A stretch of 64,000 nucleotides of DNA from Calothrix sp. 336/3 (GTDB lineage Bacteria; Cyanobacteriota; Cyanobacteriia; Cyanobacteriales; Nostocaceae). Shown here in pieces: positions 63,486 through 64,000 of the stretch. How positions within the stretch are numbered: position 1 is the stretch's first letter; each line of letters opens with the position of its first letter. The notes beneath the pieces are model-generated. The model did no database searches, was not told the origin of the DNA, and saw only the letters and a list, made by a program, of their open reading frames with translations. Both the position numbers and the translations under genes were made by a program. The stretch spans positions 1,528,700 to 1,592,699 of the forward strand of contig NZ_CP011382.1 of NCBI RefSeq assembly GCF_000734895.2, in the 5' to 3' direction.

Positions 63486-64000
63486 GATTGACTCCTTGTG
63501 TCTAACAGAAATACAACAGTAGAACCAATCACTGCCAACATTGAAAATGTGAGGAAAAACCCTGACTTTTTAAATGTTTAAGGCGTGATTAGAACTCAAC
63601 ACATGGAGATGCATTTGCTCTAAATAGATTTTTCGTTTCCCTGGTATGTGATTTTTTTATTATCTTCAACTGTATCTTAATTTACCCCATAGAAATCATT
63701 TTGTCATGTCATTTATATCAACTTTATATTTTCTTAATATTTCTTTCATGTTTAATTTAAAAAACCTTTATATCTTTCAGGTGTACACAGTATTTGTGCG
63801 GGAATTTATGCTCAAAATGTCAGATTGAATTTATCTATGTTCAGGATTGCAGATATAAAATTTTTCTAAGGAAGTAGATATATTGTCGTGATTTAATTAT
63901 GTATATAGTATTTCTGATGATTGAGGATAAAATCTTATTTAAATATTATGAAAAATGTACGATTAGTGAAGTGTCACAAGGGTTGCAGAATTTATAAATT
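63486..64000. other. AT-rich region at the right edge
   Basis: 515 bases with no supported gene, repeat or tRNA. The promoter of the polysaccharide locus probably lies close to 63486-63600; no convincing -35/-10 pair was fixed. Confidence 0.45.

Overview
The window comes from a filamentous, probably heterocyst-forming cyanobacterium. The evidence is the many HIP1 octamers (GCGATCGC) on both strands, heptanucleotide tandem repeats of the STRR type, and gene families typical of these genomes: CHAT/TPR and AAA/WD40 proteins, an RRM RNA-binding protein, SH3b proteins and a Wzc-like BY-kinase. The species cannot be named from sequence alone.

Layout. 1-8.7 kb: a C-terminal gene fragment at the edge, a RelE/ParE toxin-antitoxin pair between two copies of a 103-106 bp coding remnant, a secreted beta-trefoil lectin made of three near-identical repeats, cysA, yidD, a hairpin-rich MITE-like element, and a two-gene CHAT-AAA / AAA-TM-coiled-coil-WD40 unit. 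8.7-29 kb: nested inverted repeats, an exported FAD oxidoreductase, a small exported peptide, fmt, an RRM protein, a histidine kinase split by a 91-bp MITE with target-site duplication, a BI-1 family protein, an SH3b protein, two tandem exported TPR-CHAT proteins with nearly identical C-terminal halves, a PIN-type toxin-antitoxin pair, a BY-kinase and tRNA-Gln(UUG).

30.1-38 kb (+ strand): a lasso-peptide-like RiPP cluster. In order it holds a PqqD-type recognition element, a B2 leader protease, an asparagine-synthetase-like macrolactam synthetase, a 74-aa precursor, an HprK-like kinase, an ABC exporter and a nucleotidyltransferase-family protein. The precursor has a clear leader motif but no ordinary core, and a MITE lies just downstream of it. 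This is the best candidate for an undescribed product.

37.9-63.5 kb (- strand): a long surface-polysaccharide locus read from right to left. It contains a WecG/TagA transferase, a Wzm/Wzt-type ABC exporter, a pyruvyltransferase, two tandem methyltransferases, a polysaccharide deacetylase, a sugar epimerase, four GT2, one GT8, five GT4-like and one exostosin-like transferase, a PhyH dioxygenase and a polymerase/ligase-like membrane protein. Paralogous pairs and a GT2 fragment show growth by local duplication. The BY-kinase at 26-28 kb may serve polysaccharide export but is not linked to this locus.

The window is rich in small mobile or repetitive DNA: three MITE-like elements, palindromic dispersed repeats, a 3 x 50 bp array and STRR heptamers. 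Functions are assigned from recognised motifs and family knowledge; no database search was run.
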